Below are positions 45,831 to 56,919 of a stretch of 64,000 nt of DNA, in pieces. The DNA lies in NCBI GenBank assembly GCA_010093485.1, contig MU001514.1:594266-658265 (forward strand), read 5' to 3'. A model generated the notes under the pieces. That model was given only the letters and a program-made list of their open reading frames with translations, made no database searches and had not been told where the DNA came from. The stretch comes from Karstenula rhodostoma CBS 690.94. Its lineage: Eukaryota; Ascomycota; Dothideomycetes; Pleosporales; Didymosphaeriaceae. Positions within the stretch are counted from its first letter, which is position 1, and each line of letters opens with the position of its first letter. The position numbers were made by a program, and so were the translations under genes.

Positions 45831-48408
45831 TCAGGACCCCCCCGTGACACATCACATCGAAAACTGCACAAACTGTACCAACAAACTTGCACATATGGGT
45901 GGTTTTGTCCTGATTCAAAATTTGCGGTTAGATTTCCTTCTTTTCGGTGTTGCAATGGGGGCAATATTGGCACCTCGAGGTAATTTGACGTTGTTCATGA
46001 CACAGGTTGGGTTGGACAGGCCTTTTGAGCGATTCCGCAAGGCCAGCATGCATTTTGGTGTACATATGTTTTCCTTGGGCAGGCTTGTATGCTGCTTGGC
46101 TGTCTTCTCCTTGGTGCTTTCCCATCCATGTATTTCCTTCCCCAGACTGAGTAATTTCCCTCTCTTTTGTATGTCTGTCGATTGTATACAACCACTTCTA
46201 AGAATTTTCTGCAATCGTTCCTGCCTTGTCGAGCTTCATCGTCCCGTGCTGCCATCTGCCCCTTCCCCGCAGATGTGAGATTGATCAGAACATGAACAGC
46301 AGAACCCCACCTCGCAATTCGCGGCCTTGATTCCGATACCATTCACACCTCCCCGATTTCGCAGAGTCCCGAGAGTCTCGCCCCTCGGCCTTGGCAGCTC
46401 CAACCGAGCCGCTTGCCCAACAGGATTCAGTGCCCAGCTCAACGGCTCCGTTCACTAATCTAGCATGTTGCAGTCGGTCCCTGGCATTCCAACATTGGCA
46501 CGAACGCGGACGCATGCAGACCAGAAGCAGATCATCAGTCATGCCATACTGTACGGCCGCAACGGCAGCGGGACCATGGCTCTGAAATTCATGATGCGTC
46601 GTGGTCCGCGTGCTCTGTCGCCCTTGATTCGCACGGCAGATGGGTAGGGCTTCGTTCCAAGCGGACAAGACGTCGTCACACCGGTCAGGAGCATCATCAC
46701 CTCGCGGGCGGCGATAGAAGGCAGGACAGGGCGTCCTATAGCTACTGTGTATGTATGTAAACCCTCGATTGCAGCTACGAAGGCTGAGAGGGAGCCGGTC
46801 GGGCGGGACCATGCACGGGCGCGAGCGACAGACGTTGCCTCATAATCTCACCTTCTCACGTACGTTGGCAGGGCAGGTGAAGCGTCTGCCGAGATGGACG
46901 TGCTGCAGTCACGAAGGACGGCGGACTGCTCACATCAGCCTTGCGTTGCGAGCTGCGTGCACCTTCTCGGCTGCGCAGTGCGTTCATGTACTTGCACTTC
47001 TAAGATGCTGTGTCGAGCGGATACCCAAACCGTCGCTCCCACCACATGCATGTGAACAGTCGCACGGCACGTGACCGCGGCAGACTTTCCAGCGCCGTTT
47101 CGGTTCCAGACACTGCTAATGACGGTGGAACCTCACGAACGATGTGTGTGATGCGAAAAGGTTCTTTTCGGCAACGCGTGGGTCCGTGTATAACAATGAG
47201 GGCAGTCCCCAGGCACAGCCTACAAGTCCAGCTTCATCGGATCCGCGCAAGTCGCGACATGTCACGTAGCTTCGCATGGCAGCAGGAGTCGTTTCTGAAG
47301 AATGCGAAAGACACAAAGCGTGGCAGAGGCCTAGTTGGTGGCAGCACTGGCATGTTCTCAGCTACAACCTCTCGTGCGTGAAGGTTGCAGCTGGTGGCTG
47401 TCTGTGACATGGGCCTTTCCCACTCGGCGCGGTCCGGGGCAGCCAGGCTCTGATCCAGGGCTTCTCGCTCCGCTTTGAGCAGCGGGCTGAGTGGAATCCA
47501 TCCATCCGTTTTCTGTACATGTACCTGGCTCGCTGGCAAACGCAACATGGCTGAGCAGCGCCGTGGCCTCCGGGCTTCCTGAAGAGGGGCGGCAGTGGAG
47601 CTGGGCTCGGCCTGTCAGCCGGGCGGAAGATGCGTAGAGGCAGCTTTTTACGCAGGCTCCGCAGGCTCGCTGGGGCGCAAGCAGCCGAATAGATATTAAG
47701 TGGGTTGGGGCGCCGTCCTTCATCGGGTGAATTGAGCGGGTTAGCTACAAGGCCTCTCCGCAGGCAGGCGACGCCGCACCCGCGCTACAGTTTGGGCGCC
47801 ACAATAGCAGCAGCAGCAATAGCAGCAGCAGCAGCACAATAGAGCAGTCTGTAGTAATGCCACTCGAAACCATGTCCCCGGCAACAGCGCGTCGTGGCAG
47901 GTGTATTGCAGCGCCATTGTGCGCGACGCGGCGCTGTGGCGGTTGGCGGTTGCCATGGACGCGAATGACGACCCGACCGACCGCTTTGACCCAGTCTCCG
48001 CTCCAGTTCAGTCCAGTGACCCAATACCAAAGCCTTCTGGCTCTGGCTCTGGCACCATCACCACCGTCCCCCGTCTTCGCAAGCCCTCCGCGTCCCATTC
48101 TTCTGCCAGCGCCGTCCTGCCCGCCAGTCCTCCCGCTGCGCCGTGACGCCCATGGTCGCCCGCGCAGCCTGAAGAGCACGTCTCCGCACCTCCCTCGAAC
48201 GGCTGGCTGGCCTGCGATAACGGCTGCCAGGCGCCTCCCGCACGACGAGCAGCACGCTCGCGGGTAAAAATCTGCCTGTGCGCGCCAGACACTCACCCGG
48301 GCAGCCCTCGACCGCACCTTCACCCGCCGTCGCCGCTGCGTGTCTGCACGACCCGCGCAGACATCGTGTTTCGACGCCCATCCTCGTTCGCCGACAGGCC
48401 CCAGAGAC
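45831..48408. other. 2.6-kb gene-free stretch before LAMMER kinase
   Basis: It must hold the 3' UTR of the aminotransferase and the promoter and leader of the kinase. A CAG/CAA microsatellite lies at about 47806-47838. A short frame at 47958-48146 (MDANDDPTDRFDP) may be an upstream ORF of the kinase. Nothing else recognised. Confidence 0.4.
47806..47838 (+). repeat. GCA-trinucleotide microsatellite
   Basis: Two short runs of AGC/GCA units separated by AAT, in a non-coding stretch upstream of the kinase gene. Confidence 0.7.
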
Positions 48409-50630
48409 ATGTCGACGCCCTCCACGGCCACGGCCACGCTCCCTCCCCATCATCAGTTCTATCCTCACCACCAAGCATACCAGCCTGCCCTCTCCAATGG
48501 GCAGCTCCCCAACGGCACTGCTCGCATAGGCAACACCCTCTACAACGGCTACGCTAGTGGCGCCTCGAATTCGGACCTACGCAGGGCCGCAGCCGCGCAC
48601 CGCCCGACGCAGCAACTGCCCCCAATCGCCCCCGAAATGTCGGACAGCGCTGCCCAGGCGGCGAAGCGGCGGAATCCGGACTGGAACGAGTTCTACAGGA
48701 ACGGCCTGCCCAAAGAGGTCATCGTCATTGACGATGACGACGACGACGGTGAGGAGCAGCCTGCGCGCGCCCCCCAGCCCGCAGTGCCCGCCCGGACCGC
48801 GATGAATGGCGCGACGAGACACACGGACAAGAAGCGGAAGACGACTACTTCCACGGCATACGATCCTGTCTACAGCCAGCACACGTCGTACTCGACCACG
48901 CAGACGCCCTACTACGACTCGCCCAACGGCCACTCCACGCCCGCCGACCGCACGGCCTCTGCACACAAGACCACCGCAGGAACCTCGATTGGCTCCAGCA
49001 ACGGCCACCACATCTCGCCTCTGGACAACAGCGTGGTTGGCCAGAAGAGGAAGCGCACCCGAGCAGCCGTGCAAGACGAGGCCAAGGAAGCAAAGCGGAG
49101 GGAACTGGACGACCAAGATCCATTTGCCCTCTACCAACCGCCACCGAATCCGGTCATCAAGGCCAAGGAGGTGTACGTGTCTGTCGTTCCAGATGTAAGA
49201 CTGCTTCTCCAGGCAATAGATCGTTGTTCGCGTACTGACTGTGCTAGAAATCTCATACAAAGGACCACAAGGTAGACGACGAAGATGGACATTACATGGT
49301 GCACCCTGAAGCCGACCTGACTGAACGATGTATGTGCACGACAGACATCAACTGAGGGGCCGTGCTCACAATCATACAGATCAAATCATCAAGCTACTCG
49401 GCCAAGGAACCTTCGGCAAGGTCGTCGAGGCCTGGGACAGACAGAAGAGGACTAAGTGCGCCATCAAAGTCATCCGATCGGTACCCAAATACCGAGAGGC
49501 CTCTCGCATCGAGCTGAGGGTGCTGTCCACCCTGAAGTCCAACGACCAGTACAACATGAACCGGTGCATCCACCTTAGGGACTGCTTCGACTTTAGGAAC
49601 CACATCTGCATAGTCACTGATCTCTACGGTCAAAGTGTCTTCGACTTTCTCAAGTCAAACGCATTTGTGCCCTTCCCGAGCTCCCACATCCAGAAGTTCG
49701 CCAAACAGCTGTTCACGAGCGTGGCCTTCTTGCACGACCTAAACCTGATACACACCGATCTCAAGCCCGAGAACATATTGCTGGTAAACAACAACTATCA
49801 GACCTTCACATACAACCGGACTGTCCCTTCGTCGTCGACGTTGACGAGCCGACAAGCACGCCATCGCAAGGTACTGTTGGACCCAGAGATCCGGTTAATC
49901 GACTTCGGTTCCGCTACCTTCAACGACGAGTACCATTCGTCTGTTGTGTCGACTCGCCACTACCGTGCGCCAGAGATCATCCTCAACCTGGGATGGAGCT
50001 ACCCCTGCGACATCTGGAGTATCGGTTGCATATTAGTGGAGTTCTTCACCGGCGATGCTCTGTTCCAGACGCACGACAATCTCGAGCATCTGGCCATGAT
50101 GGAGGCCGTGTGTGGCGGCAAGATTGATCGCGAAATCATCAAGCAGGTGTACAAACAAGGAGACCGGCGGAACTCCTCATCGTCGTAAGCCGCACTATAT
50201 TCCATGCATTAAACAGCTCCTAACTTTCCCAGTGCCGCCCGCTATTTCAAGAACTACAAGCTCGATTACCCCAACACGGAGACTCAGAAGGGGTCGAAGA
50301 AGTTCGTGAAGGCCATGAAGAAGCTCCATGTAAGCATCACTCTTCATAGATGCGAAGGACGTACGCTGAACTTGTTAGGAAACCATACCGCCCCACACTG
50401 AATTCAACCGGAAGTTCCTTGATCTGCTGAAGCGGATATTTGTTTACGACCCCAAGAAGCGCATATCGGCCAAGGACGCTCTCCAACACCCTTGGTTCCA
50501 GGAGACACTTCTGGATGACGGCACGGAGGCGCACAAAATTAGGTTGGAGAGGGAAAAGAAGCTCCGGCTGCGGCAGGAAGAGGAACGTCGCGTCGATCGA
50601 TATCAACAGCGGGAGCCGCGAGGCTACTGA
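48409..50630 (+). CDS. LAMMER-family dual-specificity kinase
   Basis: Five exons: 48409-49194, 49248-49329, 49380-50184, 50233-50329 and 50379-50630, giving 673 residues. An in-frame ATG at 48340 would add 23. The N-terminal 300 residues are disordered, with a run of Asp ([13 protein letters not shown]) and several basic signals ([14 protein letters not shown]) that fit nuclear import. The kinase domain starts [19 protein letters not shown], with [28 protein letters not shown] and an APE-type [10 protein letters not shown]. The family signature is EHLAMMEAV, one residue off the usual EHLAMMERI. LAMMER kinases (yeast Kns1, Aspergillus LkhA, human CLK) phosphorylate SR-type splicing factors and affect growth and development. 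Confidence 0.95.
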
Positions 50631-51611
50631 GCCAACTGTGCATCTACCTTTCAACTCGGTCGATGTGCGACCATTTTCAACCCGCCGTAGCCCGCGGAGT
50701 GGCGTTTTGGCGGAAGCTTACTCTGGCTTCGTGCTTTTTACATTTTTTGCATTTACGACGGTGATACGATGCATGGAGGGATCGGATGGACAGTACCCAT
50801 TGGCTTTATTGGCGTTACACAAGGCTATGTTATCTCTGGTCATGTTCCATCCTCAGTCAGCTCGACGGATAGAGAAAGTGTTTTCTCTCGGTCTTCGCGT
50901 CCGTATACCATACCACGTGTGCAAAGCAAATGGTGCTCACTTCACCTCGCCGCTACCGCCCGCCGACCCGCACGACACGAGGGATTGAACAAAGCGCATT
51001 GATATATTCATCTAGTGAGACGATCTTAATACAAAGCGTAGCATGGGGACGGGTCCGGCTTGTTGGGAGAGGGGCAAAAAGACGGGCCGAGGAGAAGGAG
51101 GCCCGGGTTGGGTATGTTATAAAGCGAGAGCCAGGCGTTTGTATAATCTACTCTGTGGGACTGCATGTGTTGAGTGGAGCGCGATGGGCTGGATGGACAG
51201 CTTAACTTGAGAAAATCAAGGGATACATGTCTCGCGCCTTCGCGTGTGGGGAAGTCGAGTGTACTACTGAGCACTTCACGGTGTTTTTCTTGGGTGTGAA
51301 TGAGATTGAGTGATGCACTGCAGAGTCCAGACCCGTGTGGAGGAGGCTGGCCAGCGTCACCACTTGACCAGCTTGTGCGCGCTGGGCTTGCATGTGATGT
51401 CTATAGATGTGGTCAGGAGTGGACACTGGTTGCATCATCCGACATACGATGCACAGTAGGCGGCGGGGTTCGCATGTTACTAAAAGGGGAAAGCCTAGCC
51501 GACGGCACGCCAAGGCGGTGCGGGGCCAAATCGGCCCCGGCCCGAACCGGGGTAAACACGGTCTGGTAAACATTCGGGCGTTCGCGCTCTGCGACCCGCA
51601 GCGCAACCGCA
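50631..51611. other. Intergenic, nothing recognised
   Basis: About 980 nt between the kinase and the MIS12 gene, both on the plus strand. It holds one 3' UTR and one promoter. No RNA gene or repeat seen. Confidence 0.4.
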
Positions 51612-52767
51612 ATGGCGAGCGCAAAGCAGAACGAGAACCTGCTGCTCACGGAACACTTCACGTGGCCGCCCATCGTGCGTATCGTCCCACCCGATTTCTG
51701 GAAGCCGGTGCAGCCGTGTTAATGTGTGGTGCGGCAGACCCTCATCGACGACATCATCAACACGGTCAACGACTCGCTGTACAGCTGCAATGACTCCCTC
51801 GAGACGGGCATGCTGTCTGCGCCACCCGCGCAGCTAGGCTTCTCCCCGCGCGCCGACGAGAGCGAGGACAAGATGGAGGAGCGCGCGAGGCTCGAGATCG
51901 AGGAGGGCGCGCAGAAACTCGAGACGCTCATGGTGGATGCTGTGGATCGGAATTTCGACCGCCTGGAGATTTGGACGCTGAGGAATGTGCTGTGTTTGCC
52001 GCGCGAGGAGGGGTTCGAGGGGTGGGTTCGGCTCGGGCATTACGAGGTGGGTTGGTTCCCTGTGAATGCATGGCATGCATGGAAGGCTAGGGGAAAGCTG
52101 ACGATGCGGACAGGGCCTGGAGGTTCCAGCGCGGGACAACAACAAACTGTCACCCGAGACGCTGTACGCGCTGCGCCGGAAACTGGTCGAGACGGAGAAG
52201 TTGCACGCCGCGCTGGTGGCGGAGAAGAAGCGCAACGAGGCGCAGATTGCGCGGCTGCGCGGGCTGCTGGCACCGCCGAAACAGACGCCCCGCGCGTCGA
52301 CGGGCGACGACGACAAACGCACCGTCGTCGCGCCCTTCGCTTTCCTCACCCATCACCCCGCTGCCCAGGCTCTAGGCGTCCAGCCTCTCCCCGCCTCTGC
52401 CACTAAAGCAGAGAACAGGACGCCCCTTACGACGCACACCTCGTTCACTACCACCCAGCTCCCGCATCTCAGACAGCTCCTCGCGTCGCTGAAACCACAT
52501 CTCGCGTCCACTGCGCTGCCGTCGGGTAGGGCAGGGGAGAGCGAGGAGCGCGCTAAGGAGAGGCGGGTGTACATTGAGAGTCAGAGTCGGCGGGTGCTGG
52601 AGCGGCGGGGGGTCGATACGAGAGACGGGGTTGAGGGGTGTGTGGAGGGGGGTCGGGGGAGGAGGGATGAGGTCAGGGCGTTGGAGGGGATTGTTGGGGG
52701 GTTGGGGGACGGGGGGAAAGAGGAAGAGCAGGGGGAGGGGGAGGAGGATAAGATGGATACGGATTGA
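51612..52767 (+). CDS. MTW1: Kinetochore protein MIS12/MTW1
   Basis: Three exons: 51612-51674, 51738-52046 and 52114-52767, giving 341 residues. Splicing the first two yields MASAKQNENLLLTEHFTWPPI joined to TLIDDIINTVNDSLY, which is the family's N-terminal helix bundle: LLTEHFxWPPxxLIDDIIN. The next stretch (EEGAQKLETLMVDAVDRNFDRLEIWTLRN) is the second conserved Mis12 block. A coiled coil follows (LSPETLYALRRKLVETEKLHAAL) and then a Gly/Glu-rich tail ending KMDTD. Mis12/Mtw1 is the core of the four-subunit MIND complex that links centromeric chromatin (CENP-C) to the Ndc80 microtubule binder. The final 200 nt are GC-skewed with GGG runs, which also lead to the assembly gap just downstream. 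Confidence 0.93.
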
Positions 52768-52812
52768 GTTTCTTTGAGGGCGAGGACGGGCGTTTTGGTC
52801 GGATGGTGGGAT

Positions 52813-52837
52813 NNNNNNNNNNNNNNNNNNNNNNNNN
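52813..52837. other. Assembly gap (25 N) beside C/T homopolymers
   Basis: The N run is followed at once by a run of C and a run of T, a typical place for short-read assembly to fail. It lies 46 nt after the MIS12 stop, so the coding region is intact. Confidence 0.9.
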
Positions 52838-54436
52838 CCCCCCCCTTTTTTTTTCCTGTCCGGGGGGTTGCGGCGTTTGGATATGCGGTGGGTCGGTCGG
52901 TCAGTGGGTGGCGGGCGTTACCTACCCGATTCTGGTACGACATGCTTTACGCTGGGGCAAGTCATTCGAAGATATCGTGTTTAACCCCGCAGGTACGGGG
53001 ACCCTGTCGACGTCCTGGATCCCAATTCCATGTAAAGCTCGTGTGCAATCTAGTTCTTTCCTCACAGATACCCTAGCACAGCGGGATACGTACAACCACA
53101 CCCACCTCCCCGTTAACCTCCAATGCTTCGAGCGTATTATACCGGTGCGGATAGTATAGTACACCCACGCCTCTGAGGCTGGGCTGGGAACGCGATTCAT
53201 GATGCGGCTGGTGTTGTGGATCACAGGTGGAATATGCGTGGATGGGTAGCTGGCTATGCACGACGACGCCAGTACCCAGACACTCTACCAAGAGGGTTTG
53301 CGAACAAGGCCTGGAGTGTTGGGGAGATGTAACCCAAATCCGCCCTACGACGAGTTAGCGTCTTAGTCGTTCAGCACTATCTTTCGTCCCGGGCACTTGT
53401 TCGTCTTCATCAGCGTGGTTTCTAATGTCTTGGCTTCTGCCCGGGTCATGTAGGTGAAGTTAGCGGGGTGTGAGACAGACGATGCTGTGTGTAGTTAGCC
53501 GCCCTGAGGTGGATGGACAAGGTCAGTGGGATTGGGATACGGGCGGGAAGCGTCAGTCGGTGGCTGTGTACGAGTAGGAAGATTGGGGCGTCAATGCGAA
53601 GGGGCGGATGATGTAGTTTGGAATACTTATCCGGGGCTTGAGTGATGGTGTGTAGAACGCGTTTAGGGATGATATCGAACTGCCTTCCTCGCTTGGACAG
53701 GGACCCAACGCTGTGGCTGTGCTAGACTTCTCTCTATCAACATTTTGCACTCCTCACAGCAACTCTTGTCTTTTTGTTATTAGTTACCTACAGATAGTTG
53801 TGCCAAACCTGCACTCCGCCACCACTCATCGATGCAGAGGAACTCGGTCCTAGACATCGATGGGCTACGCGAAGTACGGGGGAGAGTTGGAGTCTTGCGT
53901 CCTTGGATCGGTATGAGCCCACAGCCCTTCTATATCTGATGTGTCTCATCAGCCGGCCATGAATCTAACAAACGCCCCGATCGTTCGGAATGCTGTTGTC
54001 CTCCGGGTCCTGAGAAGATCGGCCTCACGCGGCTTCGATGCAGCATTGCAGTGCGGCTACTTCCCGGTCGCCAGCGCTGCTGGGACGACTGCCTGCCGAA
54101 TGAATCCCGTGACGTGGACTGTGTATACACTGGATGCATGTGGCTGACTTACTAGATGCACTATTCTACGGCCCTCGCCTTTCCATGTGCAGAGCTATTT
54201 TCAGATCGGGTCGGCTTGTTGGAGTTGATGGTATGTGTGTGGGCGCTGGGTGGGTCTTGTTCGTTATACGACAGAAGTAGAGGGGATGGGACGATGGGTG
54301 CGCTGTCGGACAGCTTCCATGTCTATGGGATTAGATCGGCCAGTCGATCGGGAGATCCGTTTATCGAGGTCCTGTTGGATATCATCGGTGTCAGCGTTAA
54401 CTAGAGGTTGTGCTGGAACGGTCTACGTAGCTGATG

Positions 54437-54475
54437 AATTCGTCAATTCGTCAATTCGTCAATTCGTCAATTCGT
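54437..54475 (+). repeat. AATTCGTC tandem microsatellite, 5 copies
   Basis: Five copies of AATTCGTC in direct tandem just before the AT-rich islet. Confidence 0.85.
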
Positions 54476-54960
54476 CGCCTCTGCCTTTCGTAGTCGCCGT
54501 CTTGCATGCCTCCGTCTGTGGTTGACATATGCATAATGCTGGCGGGTGTGGATAAACAGCCATAGTGTGAGTATATCCTGCCTTCAGTAAATTTTTCCAT
54601 TGCGTCTATTTTTGAGCTGTCAGTTAGGGGTGGTACATCGTTTTGTAGCCATTCATATACTCCACACGATGACTCTATTTTTTCATGCTTGTTTCTCGCC
54701 TGGTATTTAAGCACCGGCTGCCCACCATTTGGATTTGTAGCTGAGGGACTGATCTGACAAAGCCAGCTGTAAGGCTTTTGGCGGGAGGATGCAGCCATAA
54801 CTATTTGCACTGTAAGGTCTATTCTTGCAGTCAGAAGCATAATCTATTCCAGTAGCAGTTATTAATTTTTCACCAAGTTTCTGCCAAATATTTTGTAGCG
54901 AGCGACCTCTGACCCAGAAAGTCAGCACAAGCTTACCTCTAGCCGACACGTTTTAGCCGA
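54451..54960 (-). other. AT-rich islet with broken frames, possible relic
   Basis: The composition is visibly lower in GC than in the flanks. On the minus strand two frames overlap: 54949-54707 reads with phrases like SLQNIWQKLGEKLITATGI and ends KSKWWAAGA, and 54840-54451 reads in another frame as VYEWLQNDVPPLTDSSKID. Both look protein-like in residue use, but neither has a full start-to-end model and they do not join by a canonical intron I can find. It might be a decayed gene, a transferred fragment or chance. No family recognised. Confidence 0.3.
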
Positions 54961-55237
54961 ATTCCACACCGTCTGCAGCGCTGAGAGCGGCAATGACAAT
55001 CAAGAACGAGATATCTCGAAGAAGTGTGAACGACATGTGTTGAAGGCTGTGCACGGTACGTTCGTGCCACTCGCTCTTTCAGTCGTTTGCACCTACCCCA
55101 CCCTTTGCGCCTTCCCATGTTTCCCATCATAACATAACTTCCCGGTGTTCATCCTTCCAATTCTTACAAGCTCCCTCGATCCAGCGAGTCTGCATTCTTG
55201 AGACCTTTGAACACTTTGCAACATCCCTTTCGCACAA

Positions 55238-56110
55238 ATGGCAGAATTACCCAAGGTCATTGGAGGCGCATATAACTTCTGGCTGTACTCACCAGCCTCA
55301 GGCTACGACATCACGCACCCCAAGACACCCTCAGCGCCAAAAGTCTACCCACATATGAAGTTCAAGACAGGTTCGACCCACCTTGCCCTCGACCCCTTCA
55401 AGACTGCGCTCGTCGTCGTCGGCATGCAGAACTACTTCATATCTCCCGCCTTACACCGTCCTTCCACGAGCCCCGGTCTACAGGTCGCCGAGAAACTGAA
55501 GAATGAGGTGATTCCCGCCTGCCGAAAAGCAGATATCCGGGTACTTTGGCTCAATTGGGGTTTGAAGCCCTTGGACATCGTGTCTATGCCGCCCACCATC
55601 AAGCGGGGCTTCGCATTAGACAACAACTTCGAGGACGGCTACAAGATCCCCGAACTTGGCGTCGACATCGGACCTGTCCAGATAGACGAGGGTTTCACAA
55701 TCGACGGCGGCAAAGTCCTGATGCGCGACACGTGGAACGAAGAGATCTACGACCCTCTTGCGGCCCTCGTCGAGCGGGGCGATATGAAAGCGTGGAAGAA
55801 CCGCTTGTCTGGATTCTGGAGAGACACGGAGACCGAGAACATGCTGAAGATGAGGAACATCAAAACGCTAATCTTCGCTGGATGCAATACGGACCAATCT
55901 GTCGCTGCGAGCCTCATGGACGCAGCTTGGAACAATTGGGACTGCATCCTGCTGAGCGATGCGACGGCGACGACGAGTCCTAGCTTCGCGCAGGAGGCGG
56001 TGGAGTATAACATGGAGGGGTTGGGCTTCAAGATGACGTGCGAGGACCTGGTCAATGGGACCTTCGAGGACGACCGAGGAATGCCACCCGAAGAGAGAGC
56101 TGAAGAGTGA
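55238..56110 (+). CDS. Isochorismatase-fold protein, catalytic residues altered
   Basis: Intronless, 290 residues. The fold of the isochorismatase/cysteine hydrolase superfamily is clear: TALVVVGMQNYFISPALHRP (about 57-76), VLWLNWGLKP, a Lys in WKNRLSGFW at 187, LIFAGCNTDQSVAAS (211-225) and the helix DAAWNNWDCILLSDATATTSP. Active members use an Asp (in a DMQN-type motif), a Lys and a Cys (in a TDQCV-type motif). Here the Asp position is Gly62 and the Cys position is Ser221, while the Lys is kept. The protein probably lost hydrolase activity or uses a different chemistry; EntB-type isochorismatases also lack the Cys, but keep the Asp. No signal peptide. Function unknown. Confidence 0.88.
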   Translation: MAELPKVIGGAYNFWLYSPASGYDITHPKTPSAPKVYPHMKFKTGSTHLALDPFKTALVVVGMQNYFISPALHRPSTSPGLQVAEKLKNEVIPACRKADIRVLWLNWGLKPLDIVSMPPTIKRGFALDNNFEDGYKIPELGVDIGPVQIDEGFTIDGGKVLMRDTWNEEIYDPLAALVERGDMKAWKNRLSGFWRDTETENMLKMRNIKTLIFAGCNTDQSVAASLMDAAWNNWDCILLSDATATTSPSFAQEAVEYNMEGLGFKMTCEDLVNGTFEDDRGMPPEERAEE

Positions 56111-56177
56111 AGTAGGTTGGCGGAACGGCGGCCGGATACGTGGTGAGTGGGTGGATCTAATCCCCCTCGGCGTGTAA

Positions 56178-56542
56178 GATGGATTGTCCAGGGGAACAGC
56201 CGGAAGTAGAGGGTATTGCGAGCGGTTGTGCTCTTCGTTGAGATAATAGAAGTCGTATCATCCCAGCGATCACCAAGGGATCTGGTGACTCAATGCCCAT
56301 GGTCAGGGGAAAGCTGGACGTAGCATACTGCGAGCGATTGTGCTCTGCGTTGAGACGAAGGTAGTCTTATCATCCCAGCGACCACTACGGGATCTGGTGA
56401 CTCAATGCCCATGGTCAGGGGAAAGCTGGACGTAGCATACTGCGAGCGATTGTGCTCTGCGTTGAGACGAAGGTAGTCTTATCATCCCAGCGACCACTAC
56501 GGGATCTGGTGACTCAATGCCCGTGGTCAAGGACAATCCATC
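56178..56542. repeat. Tandem 112-bp repeat with 12-nt inverted ends
   Basis: Three direct copies follow each other: about 56186-56300 (diverged), 56301-56412 and 56413-56524; the last two differ at one base as far as I can read. The array is bounded by GATGGATTGTCC (56178-56189) and its exact reverse complement (56531-56542). No target-site duplication is evident and no ORF spans it, so it is either a small non-autonomous element with an internal tandem expansion or a local duplication with a chance inverted repeat. Confidence 0.6.
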
Positions 56543-56919
56543 GAACCCACATGGTATGCAGCCGGCACTTGTAATGGCTAGTCAGGCTCTCGAGATGCTT
56601 ACACAGGCTGCCGAGTGGAAGGCGGAGTCGAAGGCGGATGTGGTCTCGGCAGGTTGCCGCGCGGTGTAAAGCGGAGTCCTCGCCGGGAGTCTTCGCCGCA
56701 ACACTGAACAACCAACCCCCCCACTCCCACCACTCTTCGAAGCCGCGGCCGCCAAGCATCTGTTAGCTATCCCTGTCCAACTTTATCGCCTCCTCTTCAC
56801 GCGGCCTAAATTCTCGGTCCACCCCCGCCCATGATTGTCTTGTCTTCTCTTTGTATATAATCGGCCTCCATGGCTCTGCTTGCTTATACAGGCTGTCGAC
56901 TCCCCACATCCCCGTGAGC
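56543..56919. promoter_or_regulatory. Promoter region of MOCS1-like gene
   Basis: About 375 nt with a TATA box (TATATAA) at 56854-56860 and the ATG at 56920, 60 nt further on. The upstream in-frame TTG at 56851 is not a start. Confidence 0.5.
56854..56860 (+). promoter_or_regulatory. TATA box of MOCS1-like gene
   Basis: TATATAA about 60 nt before the first in-frame ATG, a normal spacing in this window. Confidence 0.55.

Larger units (their letters stand above)
52768..55237. other. 2.5-kb gene-poor stretch with assembly gap
   Basis: Between MIS12 and the isochorismatase-fold gene. It holds an N gap (52813-52837), an AATTCGTC microsatellite (about 54437-54475) and an AT-rich islet (about 54520-54960), described separately. 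No intact gene is supported. Confidence 0.45.

Noticed and set aside
47958..48146. Extra N-terminal exon of the LAMMER kinase
   Set aside because: No donor/acceptor pair joins it in frame to 48409, so it is more likely an upstream ORF or leader.
56178..56542. CRISPR-like reading of the 112-bp repeats
   Set aside because: The copies are directly adjacent without spacers and the genome is fungal, so this is a plain tandem repeat.
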